In this document: in pieces, positions 17,445-27,488 of the stretch | Layout: every line of letters starts with the position of its first letter | Position numbering within the stretch: position 1 is the stretch's first letter | NCBI RefSeq assembly: GCF_026196735.1 | Contig: NZ_JAPHUF010000007.1 | Coordinates: 186,001-250,000, forward strand | Direction: 5' to 3' | Source of the DNA: Sulfurimonas sp. | GTDB lineage: Bacteria > Campylobacterota > Campylobacteria > Campylobacterales > Sulfurimonadaceae | DNA length: 64,000 nucleotides | Notes under the pieces: model-generated | Told to the model about the DNA's origin: nothing | Databases searched by the model: none | Seen by the model: only the letters and a program-made list of their open reading frames with translations | Position numbers and translations under genes: made by a program

Positions 17445-20390
17445 ATGAGCTTAAAAATAAAGTTTGATAGATTAGATTATCAAGAAAAAGCTGTTGATAG
17501 CATAAGTGATGTATTTAAAAATATTTCATTTAAGCCAAATGAAAATCGTAAAAGTAATCCATCGTTTGATTTACAAAGTTCTAAAACTATTTTAGTACAA
17601 AACATTACAGATACAAGAGAATCTAACAAAGTAGATATAGGAGAAATATCTATAAAAGATGAGTTAGTTATAGATACTCTTATGGAAACTGGTACTGGTA
17701 AAACTTTTACTTTTTTAGAATCTATTTATAGACTCAATCGTGACTATGGACTATCAAAATTTATCATCCTTGTGCCATCAAATCCTATACGACAAGGTAC
17801 GATAAAAAATATAAAAATCACCAAAGAGTTCTTTGTAAAAGAGTACGGTAAAAATATATCTGCATTTAACTACAGTGAAAAAACAATTTCAAATTATATC
17901 AATGCTAGTGATCAAAATATATCTGTACTAATATCTACTTATCAATCATTTAACAGTGCAAGTAACAAGATAAATAAAAAAGGTGTTGAGCAAAGCTTGA
18001 TAGGTCGTGCAAAGAGTTATATGGAAGCTATAGCATACTTGAAGCCTGTAATTATTATAGATGAGCCTCATAGGTTTGAGGGTAAGCAAACAGCAAAGTA
18101 TCTAAAAGAGTTTAATCCACTTTTTACACTTAGATTTGGAGCGACTTATAAAGGTGATGTTTATAAAAATCTAATCTATACTCTTGATAGTGTAGATGCT
18201 TTTTCACAAGGTTTAGTTAAAGCTATCACAGTTGATACAGTTGGAAATGAAAATGTTGATAATCATACAATTTTATTTAAAAAAGTAACTGGTGCAAATC
18301 AAAAAGACTATGAAGTTACTATCGAGTACAAGGATATTAACTCAAAATCTAAGAGTCTAAAACTTAAAAAAGGTGATAACTTAGGTGTGAGAGCTGACAT
18401 AGATTATCTCAATGGTTACATCATAGAAAAAATTACAAAGAGTGAAGTTCTCTTTGTTAATGGTATATCTCTACCTCTTGGAGAGAGTGAAAGTTACGGT
18501 GTCCTTTTAGATGCGATGCAGACGCAAATAGTTGACACTGCTATAAAAAACCACTTTGAGAGAGAAGAAGAACTTTTTAAGATGGATATAAAGGCTCTTT
18601 GTCTGTTCTTTATAGACAGGGTTGATAAATACCTACTAGATGATGGAAGTGCTGGAGACTTAGCTAAACTTTTTGAAAAACTATATTTGAAAAATTTAAA
18701 AGATGTACTGGCTAGAGTTGATTTAGATAGTGAATATAAGAAGTATCTCTTAAAAACAAAAGAAAGTCCAAAAGAATTGCATAGTGGGTACTTTGCAAAA
18801 TCTAAAAATCTAAAAGATGAAGAAGAAGCAATAGATCTTATACTTAATAAAAAAGAAGAGTTACTATCTTTTGATAGTAACTTGCGATTTATATTTTCTC
18901 AATGGGCTTTACAAGAGGGTTGGGATAATCCAAACGTTATGACACTTTGTAAGTTAGCACCAAGTAATTCTAAGATATCTAAACTCCAACAAATAGGTCG
19001 TGGTTTAAGACTTGCAGTCAATCAAGATGGCAAAAGAGTTACAAAAGATGATAATGATTTTGATTTTATTAATGAACTGTTTGTGGTGGTTCCATCAACT
19101 GAAAGTAACTTTGTAAGTTCTATTCAAAATGAAATAAGTGAACATAGTGTTAAACAAGTCTCTAAGTTATTCAATGAAGATATTATGGTAGAGAATGGTA
19201 TCGCTACTTCTTCAAGGTCTGCTGTTCGGCTTTTAGATGTACTAGAAGACTTAAAGTTTATAGCCATAGATGATGAAGATATGAGCGAGATAGTTATCTC
19301 TAAAGAGCAATATAGTTCAAAATCAAAAGAGCTAGAACTTTTAGATATAAAAGGCTGTGATAGTCAAAAACTTAAAGAGTATTTTGATAGTTATTTTAAA
19401 ACTACTAGCAGAATCAAAGCAAAAGATAGAAGTGGTAAAAAAGATAAGGGCAAAATAAAAATAGATAAAGATAAATTTAAAAAGTTTAAAAACCTATGGG
19501 ATACTTTAAATTATGATGCAGTAGTAAAGTATGATATTAACACTTCTGAGCTGATTGAAAAATCAGTTCAGAAGATAGACAGTGATTTTTTTATTAGTGG
19601 TCAAGATATTATAATTAAAAGAGATAGCCATGTAGAGGATGAAAATAAGCATGATAGTGAGAAAGATAGTGTGAAAGTACAAACTCACTCTATATTTACT
19701 ATCTATGAGTTCATTAAAACTCTATCTAATAATACAAAACTAAGTTTACAGACTATAGCAAGTGTGCTTCATGGCATAAAAAAAGAGAAGTTTGAACTCA
19801 TAGCAAAAAATGAAAACTTAGCACTTAAAAAGATAGAAGAACAGCTTGTTAGTGCTATATACGATACGATAATTAATAAAATATCTTACGATATAAAAGA
19901 GATAAAAACTTGTAGTACATCATTAACGGATAAAGATGGAAATGTAAAAGATTTTATAAATGTTGGAAGCTTAGGAGTAGAGACTTATAAAATAACAAAA
20001 CCAAGTATAAAAGAAAAATCTATATATGCTGAGAATTTTATGGAAGTAGATAGTAATATAGAAAAACTTACCATTGATGAGTCTGATGACAAGAAAATAA
20101 CGGTATTTGCTAAATTGCCAAAGGTTAATATTCCTACAGCTCATGGACGAAGTTATAATCCAGACTTTGGATATGTAATAAAACAAAATGATAAAAAAGA
20201 GTTGTATTTTATAGTAGAAACAAAAGGTTATGATAACTTTGACGAGATAAGTACTAAAGAAAAGCTTCAAATAAAAAGTGCTGAAGCTTTTTTTAAACAG
20301 CTAAAAGATCAAGGTGTAAATGTAGAGTATAGAACTAAGCTGAATAGTCCAGAGCTATCACAGATGATAAGTGATATTCAAAAAAAATAA
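17445..20390 (+). CDS. Type III restriction enzyme subunit (Res)
   Basis: Res is the ATP-driven translocase and nuclease that works with Mod to cut unmodified DNA. The 981-residue protein has METGTGKTFTFLES (Walker A, about 80), IIDEPHRFEG (DEPH box, about 206), SQWALQEGWDNPNV and QQIGRGLRLAV (motif VI), followed by a carboxy-terminal nuclease: PDFGYVI near 906 and FIVETKG near 925, the PD...ETK core of a PD-(D/E)XK fold. Length is normal for Res. It follows mod by 6 bp, and its TAA shares a base with the ATG of the next gene (TAATG). This ties the restriction pair translationally to the next gene, which is not a usual type III component. Confidence 0.92.
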   Translation: MSLKIKFDRLDYQEKAVDSISDVFKNISFKPNENRKSNPSFDLQSSKTILVQNITDTRESNKVDIGEISIKDELVIDTLMETGTGKTFTFLESIYRLNRDYGLSKFIILVPSNPIRQGTIKNIKITKEFFVKEYGKNISAFNYSEKTISNYINASDQNISVLISTYQSFNSASNKINKKGVEQSLIGRAKSYMEAIAYLKPVIIIDEPHRFEGKQTAKYLKEFNPLFTLRFGATYKGDVYKNLIYTLDSVDAFSQGLVKAITVDTVGNENVDNHTILFKKVTGANQKDYEVTIEYKDINSKSKSLKLKKGDNLGVRADIDYLNGYIIEKITKSEVLFVNGISLPLGESESYGVLLDAMQTQIVDTAIKNHFEREEELFKMDIKALCLFFIDRVDKYLLDDGSAGDLAKLFEKLYLKNLKDVLARVDLDSEYKKYLLKTKESPKELHSGYFAKSKNLKDEEEAIDLILNKKEELLSFDSNLRFIFSQWALQEGWDNPNVMTLCKLAPSNSKISKLQQIGRGLRLAVNQDGKRVTKDDNDFDFINELFVVVPSTESNFVSSIQNEISEHSVKQVSKLFNEDIMVENGIATSSRSAVRLLDVLEDLKFIAIDDEDMSEIVISKEQYSSKSKELELLDIKGCDSQKLKEYFDSYFKTTSRIKAKDRSGKKDKGKIKIDKDKFKKFKNLWDTLNYDAVVKYDINTSELIEKSVQKIDSDFFISGQDIIIKRDSHVEDENKHDSEKDSVKVQTHSIFTIYEFIKTLSNNTKLSLQTIASVLHGIKKEKFELIAKNENLALKKIEEQLVSAIYDTIINKISYDIKEIKTCSTSLTDKDGNVKDFINVGSLGVETYKITKPSIKEKSIYAENFMEVDSNIEKLTIDESDDKKITVFAKLPKVNIPTAHGRSYNPDFGYVIKQNDKKELYFIVETKGYDNFDEISTKEKLQIKSAEAFFKQLKDQGVNVEYRTKLNSPELSQMISDIQKK

Positions 20391-22567
20391 TGAAAAAAAT
20401 AAACTTCTGCACAACTCAAATCGTAAGAATAAAAAATCTATTAGATGTAATAGATTCAGACTTCTTCGCAAGAGTTATATCAAGAAAAATAATTGTTAGA
20501 ATTGATGATTTTATAGATATTACAAGAAGGTATAATAATTCTACTATTACAGATGGAGTATTAAAAAGAAATTTAAAAACAAAACTTAATGAACTAAATG
20601 GAGAGTTTGAAAATTTATTAAGGCTACAAAGACATAAGTTTTCAGCACATATTCAAGACTTAGAATTTGGATTGAGAGTTGATAGTTGGGCTAATATTAC
20701 ATATGAAAATATTATATTTTTTCATGATAAGATAATTGAGATATATAATCTACTAGAGCATCAAGCTGATTTTATAGTTATAAATAATGATTTATGTTTA
20801 TCATCGAAAGAAATGAAAAATATTAAAGCTGTTGTTAAAGATAAAGATATAGAAAGTAGCTTTATGATGTCTACTGATATACTGGCAATGACAAGATTAA
20901 ACAGTAGTTCAATGATACCATGCCATCCCATTCAAGATAAAGTTTTAACATTAAATAGTATTGTTATTATTTTAGATTTTGAGATAGCCTTGTATCAAGC
21001 CTTTGATGATATTCAATATAAATATATCTTACAGACATTGATTATAAATGATATTATTAGTTTTATCGACAATATTATTACTCCTGAAAATACAGACTAT
21101 ACAGGACTTGACGAACTGCTTGAAGATAAAGAGATATTAGATAATTTTTTAAACACTTTTAATTTAGATACTCTAGCCGAAATAAGAACTATTAGAAATA
21201 AAGTAGGTTCTCATATAGATAGAGATGATATATTTGAAGATATTATAAGTTTACTAGATAATAATAATTTAGAAAATACTTTATTAACTTATCAACATTT
21301 TTTAAATATTTTTTATAAAATATGTAATAATACTTTTTATCTTAAACATTTAACTTTACCACCTACAAAAATGAATGGTGTATTAGGAATGTCACATCAA
21401 CCAGATAAAACTTTTTTTGAAAATTCAATAATAACTACGGAGTTTATACATAATGATATAAATGATATTAATCTTTACAAAAACTATTTAAAGAAATTGT
21501 TTTTGTTAAAAGATGATTCCAACTATGAAGATATAAGGTATTTTTTCTATGATGCTTTAGCACATTCAGAAGTAGTAAAAATAGTCAAATTGGATAATAA
21601 AGATTTAGAATTAAAAAAAGCTCATAAGTTTTTTATTGATAAATTAAAAAGCAGTATAACATCTGATAGAAAAAGAATTATATTAAAGTTACTTAATGAT
21701 TGTTCAAATGGATACCCAAGTCAATTAACATATATCTTATTAGATACTTACAATACAAATAAACTAACAAACCTATTAAAGGAATATATAGTTTATCTAG
21801 GAAATATAGGACATGATCATAGTCAAAGTGCTATGATTATGTTAGTACAATTTTTAAATGCAAAAGATTTTAATGTTGAGTATTTTACATTATTATCATT
21901 ACTAAAAATTGATATAAAAAATAGAGGTAGTGACTGTTTTAATAAAAACTTAGTAATCGTAGAAAATGAATATTCATTAATCATCAAGGAAAGACTTAAC
22001 AAATTTAGCCCATTATTTAAAATATTTGTATCTATACTTTTAAGTTCAGAAATGATATTTAATCCTATGCTACAAACTTATCACAAATTTTTTAAAGAAT
22101 TATATTCTGAATATTTTGAAAATATTTCATTTGATAATTTACAATTATTAGATATAAACTTTTCAGATGAAGAAATTCAAACTATCAAAGATTTAAAATC
22201 TACTAATCAGTTATCAAATATCTTTATCATAATTGCAGAAAAATTAAAAAATAAAGAAGAAGCTCAATTTTTTTATCAAGCAATAGTTAATAATCTTCTA
22301 AAATTAAACTTTACACATTTACCATTTGTAGAACACCTAGCTTACTCAAATTACAAGATAGGTGATATTGATGAAGCAGTTAAAATATATAAAAGATTAG
22401 TAGATAAAAATCCTGACATTATAGAATATAGGATACAGTTAGGTCATTATTATTTAGAACAAAAAGATATTGTGGCATATAATGCTGCAATATCTTATAT
22501 AGAAATAAATTTTAATTTAAACAATGAACAACAAGAAACTTTAAACAAATTACGAGATGAAAGCTAA
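20390..22567 (+). CDS. Unknown TPR-like protein coupled to type III restriction genes
   Basis: I do not recognise this 725-residue protein. It is almost entirely helical, rich in Asn, Ile and Lys, with no membrane segment or catalytic motif. The last ~100 residues look like tetratricopeptide repeats (HLAYSNYKIGDIDEAVKIYKRLVDKNPD, then IQLGHYYLEQKDIVAYNAA). The amino part includes RTIRNKVGSHIDRDD, like the RNxxxH pattern of AbiV/HEPN-type helical domains (around residues 265-275); RxxxxH is the HEPN ribonuclease motif, so a HEPN-like domain is a possibility to test. Its ATG overlaps the Res stop, and its own end overlaps the RecQ/UvrD gene by 11 bp. Its place suggests a scaffold or sensor in a composite defence unit. 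Confidence 0.65.
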   Translation: MKKINFCTTQIVRIKNLLDVIDSDFFARVISRKIIVRIDDFIDITRRYNNSTITDGVLKRNLKTKLNELNGEFENLLRLQRHKFSAHIQDLEFGLRVDSWANITYENIIFFHDKIIEIYNLLEHQADFIVINNDLCLSSKEMKNIKAVVKDKDIESSFMMSTDILAMTRLNSSSMIPCHPIQDKVLTLNSIVIILDFEIALYQAFDDIQYKYILQTLIINDIISFIDNIITPENTDYTGLDELLEDKEILDNFLNTFNLDTLAEIRTIRNKVGSHIDRDDIFEDIISLLDNNNLENTLLTYQHFLNIFYKICNNTFYLKHLTLPPTKMNGVLGMSHQPDKTFFENSIITTEFIHNDINDINLYKNYLKKLFLLKDDSNYEDIRYFFYDALAHSEVVKIVKLDNKDLELKKAHKFFIDKLKSSITSDRKRIILKLLNDCSNGYPSQLTYILLDTYNTNKLTNLLKEYIVYLGNIGHDHSQSAMIMLVQFLNAKDFNVEYFTLLSLLKIDIKNRGSDCFNKNLVIVENEYSLIIKERLNKFSPLFKIFVSILLSSEMIFNPMLQTYHKFFKELYSEYFENISFDNLQLLDINFSDEEIQTIKDLKSTNQLSNIFIIIAEKLKNKEEAQFFYQAIVNNLLKLNFTHLPFVEHLAYSNYKIGDIDEAVKIYKRLVDKNPDIIEYRIQLGHYYLEQKDIVAYNAAISYIEINFNLNNEQQETLNKLRDES

Positions 22568-25500
22568 AAGTTTAAATAATAAAATGGAGAACAGCCATAG
22601 TATGAGTTTAGAACCTATTTATATAGATATAGAAGCTACTTTTAATGAAGATATACAAGAAGTAGGTTTAGTTTATAAAGAGGATGAATTAAAAACTAGT
22701 TCCATTAAGGAAGCTTTTGAATATATTCAAGCTACACCTACTAAGTACATCGCTGGTCATAATATTATTGCTTTTGATAAAAAAATATTAGAAACAAGCT
22801 CGATTGGTACTTTGCTACAAAACAAAACATTTATAGATACTCTTCCTGTTTCACTACTACTTTTCAATGAAAAAACATTTCATAATCTTCCTAAGAACTA
22901 CAAAAGTGAAGATAATTTTTTAAACAATCCAGTTAAGGATGCTAAGCTTTCTAAAGAACTATTATTGCGATCCATAGAGAAGTTTAAAACACTACCAACA
23001 CTACAACGAAATATCCTATATACATTACTCAAAGATGAAGAAGTATTTAAAGGTTTTTTTGAGTTCATAGTTCATGAAAATATATTTGAAGAGCTGAGTG
23101 CTATTGTATTACAAGGGTCAATTCTTAATATATTTAAGACTATTATTAGAAATACTGATGTTTTAAAAGAAGCATTAGAACTTCATAGGATTGAACTTGC
23201 TTTTATCTTAGCTATTAGAATGCCAGAGCTTGAAGTAAATGCTCAACCACCTAAGGTTCTTTATGATTATAAAGAGATAACATCACTACAATCACGACTA
23301 TGTTTTGATTATGACAGCTCTGTAAATGAACTAAGCTCTACTGCCAAAGATATTTTTGGGTTTGGTACATTTAGAGATTTTCCAAGGCAAGATGCTACTC
23401 TTGAAACAGGTGCAATAATTTCTCAAAAAGAGATAGTAACTGCAGCTTTAAAGAATGAATCATTTCTTGCCATATTGCCAACTGGTGGAGGAAAGACTTT
23501 CACATTTTGGCTTCCATCAATTATAAAAGCAAAATCACTAAAAACACTTACCGTAGTTATCTCCCCACTTCAAGCACTTATAAAAGATCATATGGATAGT
23601 TTTCATGAAACAGTTGCCAACTATAAGGCTGTCGCACTTAGTGGATATATGTCCCCCAGTGAGAGAGCCGATTCAATGGAAAAAGTAGTAAATGGGGATG
23701 CTGATATATTATATATAGCGCCAGAGAGTCTTAGAGCTAACTCAGTATTTAATTTACTAAAAAACCGTGTAATAGAAAGGTTTGTAATTGATGAAGCTCA
23801 CTGTCTTTCAACATGGGGAAATGATTTTCGACATGATTATTTCTATATTGGTGCATTTATCAACGACTTATTAAAAGAAAAACCATTCCAAGACCATATT
23901 CCAGTATCTTGTTTTACTGCAACAGCGAAACCAAAAGTAATGGATGATATTACAGATTATATAGAGTCTGCTTTAAATCTAAAAATGAATCGTTATATCG
24001 CAGTACCAGAGAGAAAAAATCTTGATTATGAAGGATATGAACTTAATAGTGATAAAGCTAAATATACAAGTTTGTTAGAGCTCATAAATACGAAAGAGGG
24101 TTCTACTCTTATATATATTCCATCATCAACGAAAAAGTGTGATGAAGTTGCAGAGCAACTAGCTTTAGATACTGGTAAAAATGTTAAATCATTTCATTCT
24201 AAGCTAGATACTGATATTAAAATGCAAATCTTAAGAGAATATATAGATGATGATGTAGATATTGTTGTAGCGACTACTGCTTTCGGAATGGGAGTTGATA
24301 AGCCAAACATAAAGAATGTAATTCACTATGAGATATCAGAATCATTAGAAAACTACTCTCAAGAAGCAGGTAGGGGTGCAAGAGATCAAAATATTAGAGC
24401 TTCATGTCCATTACTGTTTTCTCAAAGTGATTTAGATAAGCATTTTACTACCTTAACTCGTTCAAAAATAAATCCAGATGAGATCAATGCTATTTTCAGA
24501 GTATTAAAAAATGATGGTCGTAATCCAGTTACATTAACAACTAGAGAGATAGCTTCACAAGCTGGTTGGGATACCGAAGATAAGTCTAGTGATTATGATA
24601 TGAAAGTAAAAACAGCTTTACTAGAACTTGAGAGAGAGGATTATTTAGAGCGCTCAAGAAATAGAGTACAGTATTATGCTGACGCAGTAGCAAAGGATTC
24701 TTTGGAAATTTTACAAGAAGAGTATAAAACTAAAGAGTATAGTGAAGATTCAAAGATTAGATTGTCTCGTGTATTGCAAACTCTATTAGGAAGTGGAAAA
24801 CCTGAAGCTGTTCAACTAGATGAACTAACTGAGATACTAGGCTATTCTCATGAAGTAGTTACACAGTCAGTATTAGAACTAAAAGAGATGAATATTATTT
24901 CAGATGCAAAAGATTTGAGTTTAAAATTAAGTAGAGAGAATATAAACTTGTATCAAAGTTATTGTCAAATTGAAAAGATATTGTACGAGTATTTAATCAA
25001 AGAGCATAGTCATACAGTTCGGATGAGCGAATTAAATCAAATACTCTTTGATGATTCAACTCTGAATATTAAAAATGAAAATATTAGCTCTACAATCAAG
25101 GTATTGCTTAAAAGCTGGATTGGGTATAAGCATCAATTTAAATTTAATCGACTTGATAGACAAAAAGATCTTTGGTACTTTGAGTTTATAGATGCTAAGA
25201 GAGTAAAAACTATAATTGATTATAAGCATTATATAGGATTGAAGACTCTTGAGTATTTATCAACAAATCTTTCCCAAAAGAAAGCTACTACAAAAGAAAC
25301 AGTTGAATTTTCTATGCTTGAACTTCAAAAGGCATTAAATCTAAAAGAGGAACAAAGTTCAAAAATTATTGATAAAGCACTACTGCACCTACATGAACTA
25401 AGGATATTGGAACTAGGTAATGGTCGGTTTATCTATTATGCACCAATGAATATTAAGAAGATGGATAAGATGCTCGCTCCAAATAAAAAATATACAAAGC

Positions 25501-27416
25501 TTGAGTATAAATCTAGACTTGAACCATACTACCAGAGAAAAATGGAGTCTATTCATATAGTTGGTGAATATTCTGAAAGACTTATCAAAAATTCCAAACA
25601 AGCACAAACTTTCATGAAAGATTATTTTACACTTTCGTACATAATGTTTGTTAATAAGTATGGTGAGTTAAAAGAAAAATTTAAAAGACCTATGACAGAG
25701 TATCGTTACAATAAAGTTTTCAACAGTCTTTCGGATGAACAGAAGAAAGTTATAGATGATAAAGAATCTCAAGCAATGATGATCCTAGCTGGACCTGGAA
25801 GTGGGAAAACAAAAGTACTAGTTCATAAGATAGCTTCTCTCATCTTACAAGAGGATATTAAAGCTGATCAATTTCTTATGTTGACATATTCTCGTACTGC
25901 TATGATGGAATTTAAATCTAGACTGTTTGAGTTGATTGGTCAACTTGCTTACGATATAGATATATTTACATTTCATGGATTCTCTCTTCAATTGATAGGT
26001 AGAGAAGCTAGTAGTAATAAGGATATACTTCATAATGTTGTATCTTTAGCTGCACAACAAATTAACGAGAACAAGATAGATATACCTTTTAAAACGGTTG
26101 TAGTGCTAGATGAGTATCAAGACATTAATGCAGATGGATTTGAGTTAATAAAAGCACTATCTAATGCTCACGAGAATAAAAAACGGCTTATTGCAGTTGG
26201 TGATGATGACCAGTGTATCTTATCTAATGTTAATGGTGCAGATATAAAGTTTATCCAAGAATTTGAAACAGAGTTTGGACTTAATGATGAAGAGGAAAAA
26301 TCATATGCTCAGTATGAACTTTTAACTAATTTTAGAAGTACTCAAAACATCGTAGAATACTCAAATAAATTTATTCATAATGTTCCTATAAGATACAAAC
26401 AACACCCTCTAATATCTCATTCTAAATATCAAGGTGAAGTTATAATAATCAATTGTGATTCACAGTATCTACAACAGCCAGCAGTTGAACAAGTTAAAGA
26501 GCATATAGAAGCCAAGAAAAGCCTTGCTGTATTAGCTTTTAGCAATAACGAAGTAGCAGATATTTATGCTTTACTTCATGATGAAAATATTGCTGTAAAC
26601 TACTTATTAGATAATGATGGCTTCAAATTAAATAGCTTAGTAGAAATTAGGTTTTTAGATACACTATTAAAAGATAAAGAGCTTAATGAAAATCTTCTAT
26701 GGGAATCATATGAAAAAGTAAAACAGCGATACAGTGGGTCTAAAAATCTATCTATACTCTACAAGATAGTTAAAGGATTTATAGATGACCATGAAGTATA
26801 TACACCATCTCTATGGCATATATACTTGGATGAAATATCTTCAGAACAGCTTATATCTACTTACAATAAGGTTTTAGTATCTACTATACATAAAGCAAAA
26901 GGTAAAGAGTTTGACACAGTTGTTTTAGTTGCTCATAAGATGCTACTGAATGATGATTTCATCAGACTTTTTTATGTTGGAATGACACGAGCAAAGAAAA
27001 AGCTAATTATTGTTACTGATAATGAATATTTCAAATCTAACTCAACTGCATCAGTTGAAAATATAGTAAATAATAAACAGTATATAGAACCAAGTAAAAA
27101 AACTTTTGTAATGGGCTTATCAGATTTATATATGAGTTTCCAATCTCAGCATGATTCACAAAATATTGACCTAATTGCAGGCTCACAGGTATATGTACAA
27201 GAGCTAACAAAGAATAAACCGTATTGTCTCATTCAAAATAATATATTAATCGCTCAGCTATCTAAAAAGATGCAAAATACTATTCTTACTCATGAAGCAC
27301 AAGGCTATTCATTATCAGATGTCACTATTGAAAATGTTATTGAGTGGTTTGATGAAAAATCTGGAAGTTATAGACAGCTTCCATTGTGTAAGATATCAAT
27401 GAGTAAATTGTCTTGA
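22557..27416 (+). CDS. DEDD exonuclease–RecQ helicase–UvrD helicase fusion protein
   Basis: One 1619-residue polypeptide carries three machines. Residues about 18-160 have YIDIEATF, AGHNIIAFDKKIL and a later KDAKLSKELL, matching Exo I-III of a DnaQ-like 3'-5' exonuclease. Residues about 285-620 are a RecQ core: ILPTGGGKT (Walker A, 308), VIDEAHCLSTWG (412), FTATAKPKVM, TTAFGMGVDKPNI and SQEAGRGARDQ. Winged-helix-like segments follow. From about 1060 comes a UvrD module: ILAGPGSGKTKV (1079), LDEYQDINADG (1185), VGDDDQCI, STIHKAKGKEFDTVV and YVGMTRAKKKL. Start choice is uncertain: 22557 (overlapping the previous gene) or 22602 (MSLEP). Fusions like this recur in defence islands. Here it is the last gene of the Mod-Res operon. 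Confidence 0.88.
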   Translation: MKAKSLNNKMENSHSMSLEPIYIDIEATFNEDIQEVGLVYKEDELKTSSIKEAFEYIQATPTKYIAGHNIIAFDKKILETSSIGTLLQNKTFIDTLPVSLLLFNEKTFHNLPKNYKSEDNFLNNPVKDAKLSKELLLRSIEKFKTLPTLQRNILYTLLKDEEVFKGFFEFIVHENIFEELSAIVLQGSILNIFKTIIRNTDVLKEALELHRIELAFILAIRMPELEVNAQPPKVLYDYKEITSLQSRLCFDYDSSVNELSSTAKDIFGFGTFRDFPRQDATLETGAIISQKEIVTAALKNESFLAILPTGGGKTFTFWLPSIIKAKSLKTLTVVISPLQALIKDHMDSFHETVANYKAVALSGYMSPSERADSMEKVVNGDADILYIAPESLRANSVFNLLKNRVIERFVIDEAHCLSTWGNDFRHDYFYIGAFINDLLKEKPFQDHIPVSCFTATAKPKVMDDITDYIESALNLKMNRYIAVPERKNLDYEGYELNSDKAKYTSLLELINTKEGSTLIYIPSSTKKCDEVAEQLALDTGKNVKSFHSKLDTDIKMQILREYIDDDVDIVVATTAFGMGVDKPNIKNVIHYEISESLENYSQEAGRGARDQNIRASCPLLFSQSDLDKHFTTLTRSKINPDEINAIFRVLKNDGRNPVTLTTREIASQAGWDTEDKSSDYDMKVKTALLELEREDYLERSRNRVQYYADAVAKDSLEILQEEYKTKEYSEDSKIRLSRVLQTLLGSGKPEAVQLDELTEILGYSHEVVTQSVLELKEMNIISDAKDLSLKLSRENINLYQSYCQIEKILYEYLIKEHSHTVRMSELNQILFDDSTLNIKNENISSTIKVLLKSWIGYKHQFKFNRLDRQKDLWYFEFIDAKRVKTIIDYKHYIGLKTLEYLSTNLSQKKATTKETVEFSMLELQKALNLKEEQSSKIIDKALLHLHELRILELGNGRFIYYAPMNIKKMDKMLAPNKKYTKLEYKSRLEPYYQRKMESIHIVGEYSERLIKNSKQAQTFMKDYFTLSYIMFVNKYGELKEKFKRPMTEYRYNKVFNSLSDEQKKVIDDKESQAMMILAGPGSGKTKVLVHKIASLILQEDIKADQFLMLTYSRTAMMEFKSRLFELIGQLAYDIDIFTFHGFSLQLIGREASSNKDILHNVVSLAAQQINENKIDIPFKTVVVLDEYQDINADGFELIKALSNAHENKKRLIAVGDDDQCILSNVNGADIKFIQEFETEFGLNDEEEKSYAQYELLTNFRSTQNIVEYSNKFIHNVPIRYKQHPLISHSKYQGEVIIINCDSQYLQQPAVEQVKEHIEAKKSLAVLAFSNNEVADIYALLHDENIAVNYLLDNDGFKLNSLVEIRFLDTLLKDKELNENLLWESYEKVKQRYSGSKNLSILYKIVKGFIDDHEVYTPSLWHIYLDEISSEQLISTYNKVLVSTIHKAKGKEFDTVVLVAHKMLLNDDFIRLFYVGMTRAKKKLIIVTDNEYFKSNSTASVENIVNNKQYIEPSKKTFVMGLSDLYMSFQSQHDSQNIDLIAGSQVYVQELTKNKPYCLIQNNILIAQLSKKMQNTILTHEAQGYSLSDVTIENVIEWFDEKSGSYRQLPLCKISMSKLS

Positions 27417-27430
27417 AAATGCTAGAATGT

Positions 27431-27450
27431 ATCTATTCAAAAAAATAGAT
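27431..27450. terminator. Small hairpin between RecQ/UvrD gene and DUF262 gene
   Basis: ATCTATT (27431-27437) pairs with AATAGAT (27444-27450). It sits just after the stop of the large helicase gene and just before an A+T-rich promoter-like stretch (CTATAAAT) for the DUF262 gene. It could be a weak terminator or an operator. Confidence 0.35.
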
Positions 27451-27488
27451 TAAAATACTATAAATATAAAATTTGAGGAAAAGAGAAT

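Noticed and set aside
15603-20390. BREX or DISARM system
   Set aside because: The methylase and helicase resemble such systems at first, but Mod/Res motifs are plain type III and PglZ, BrxC or DrmA-like genes are absent.
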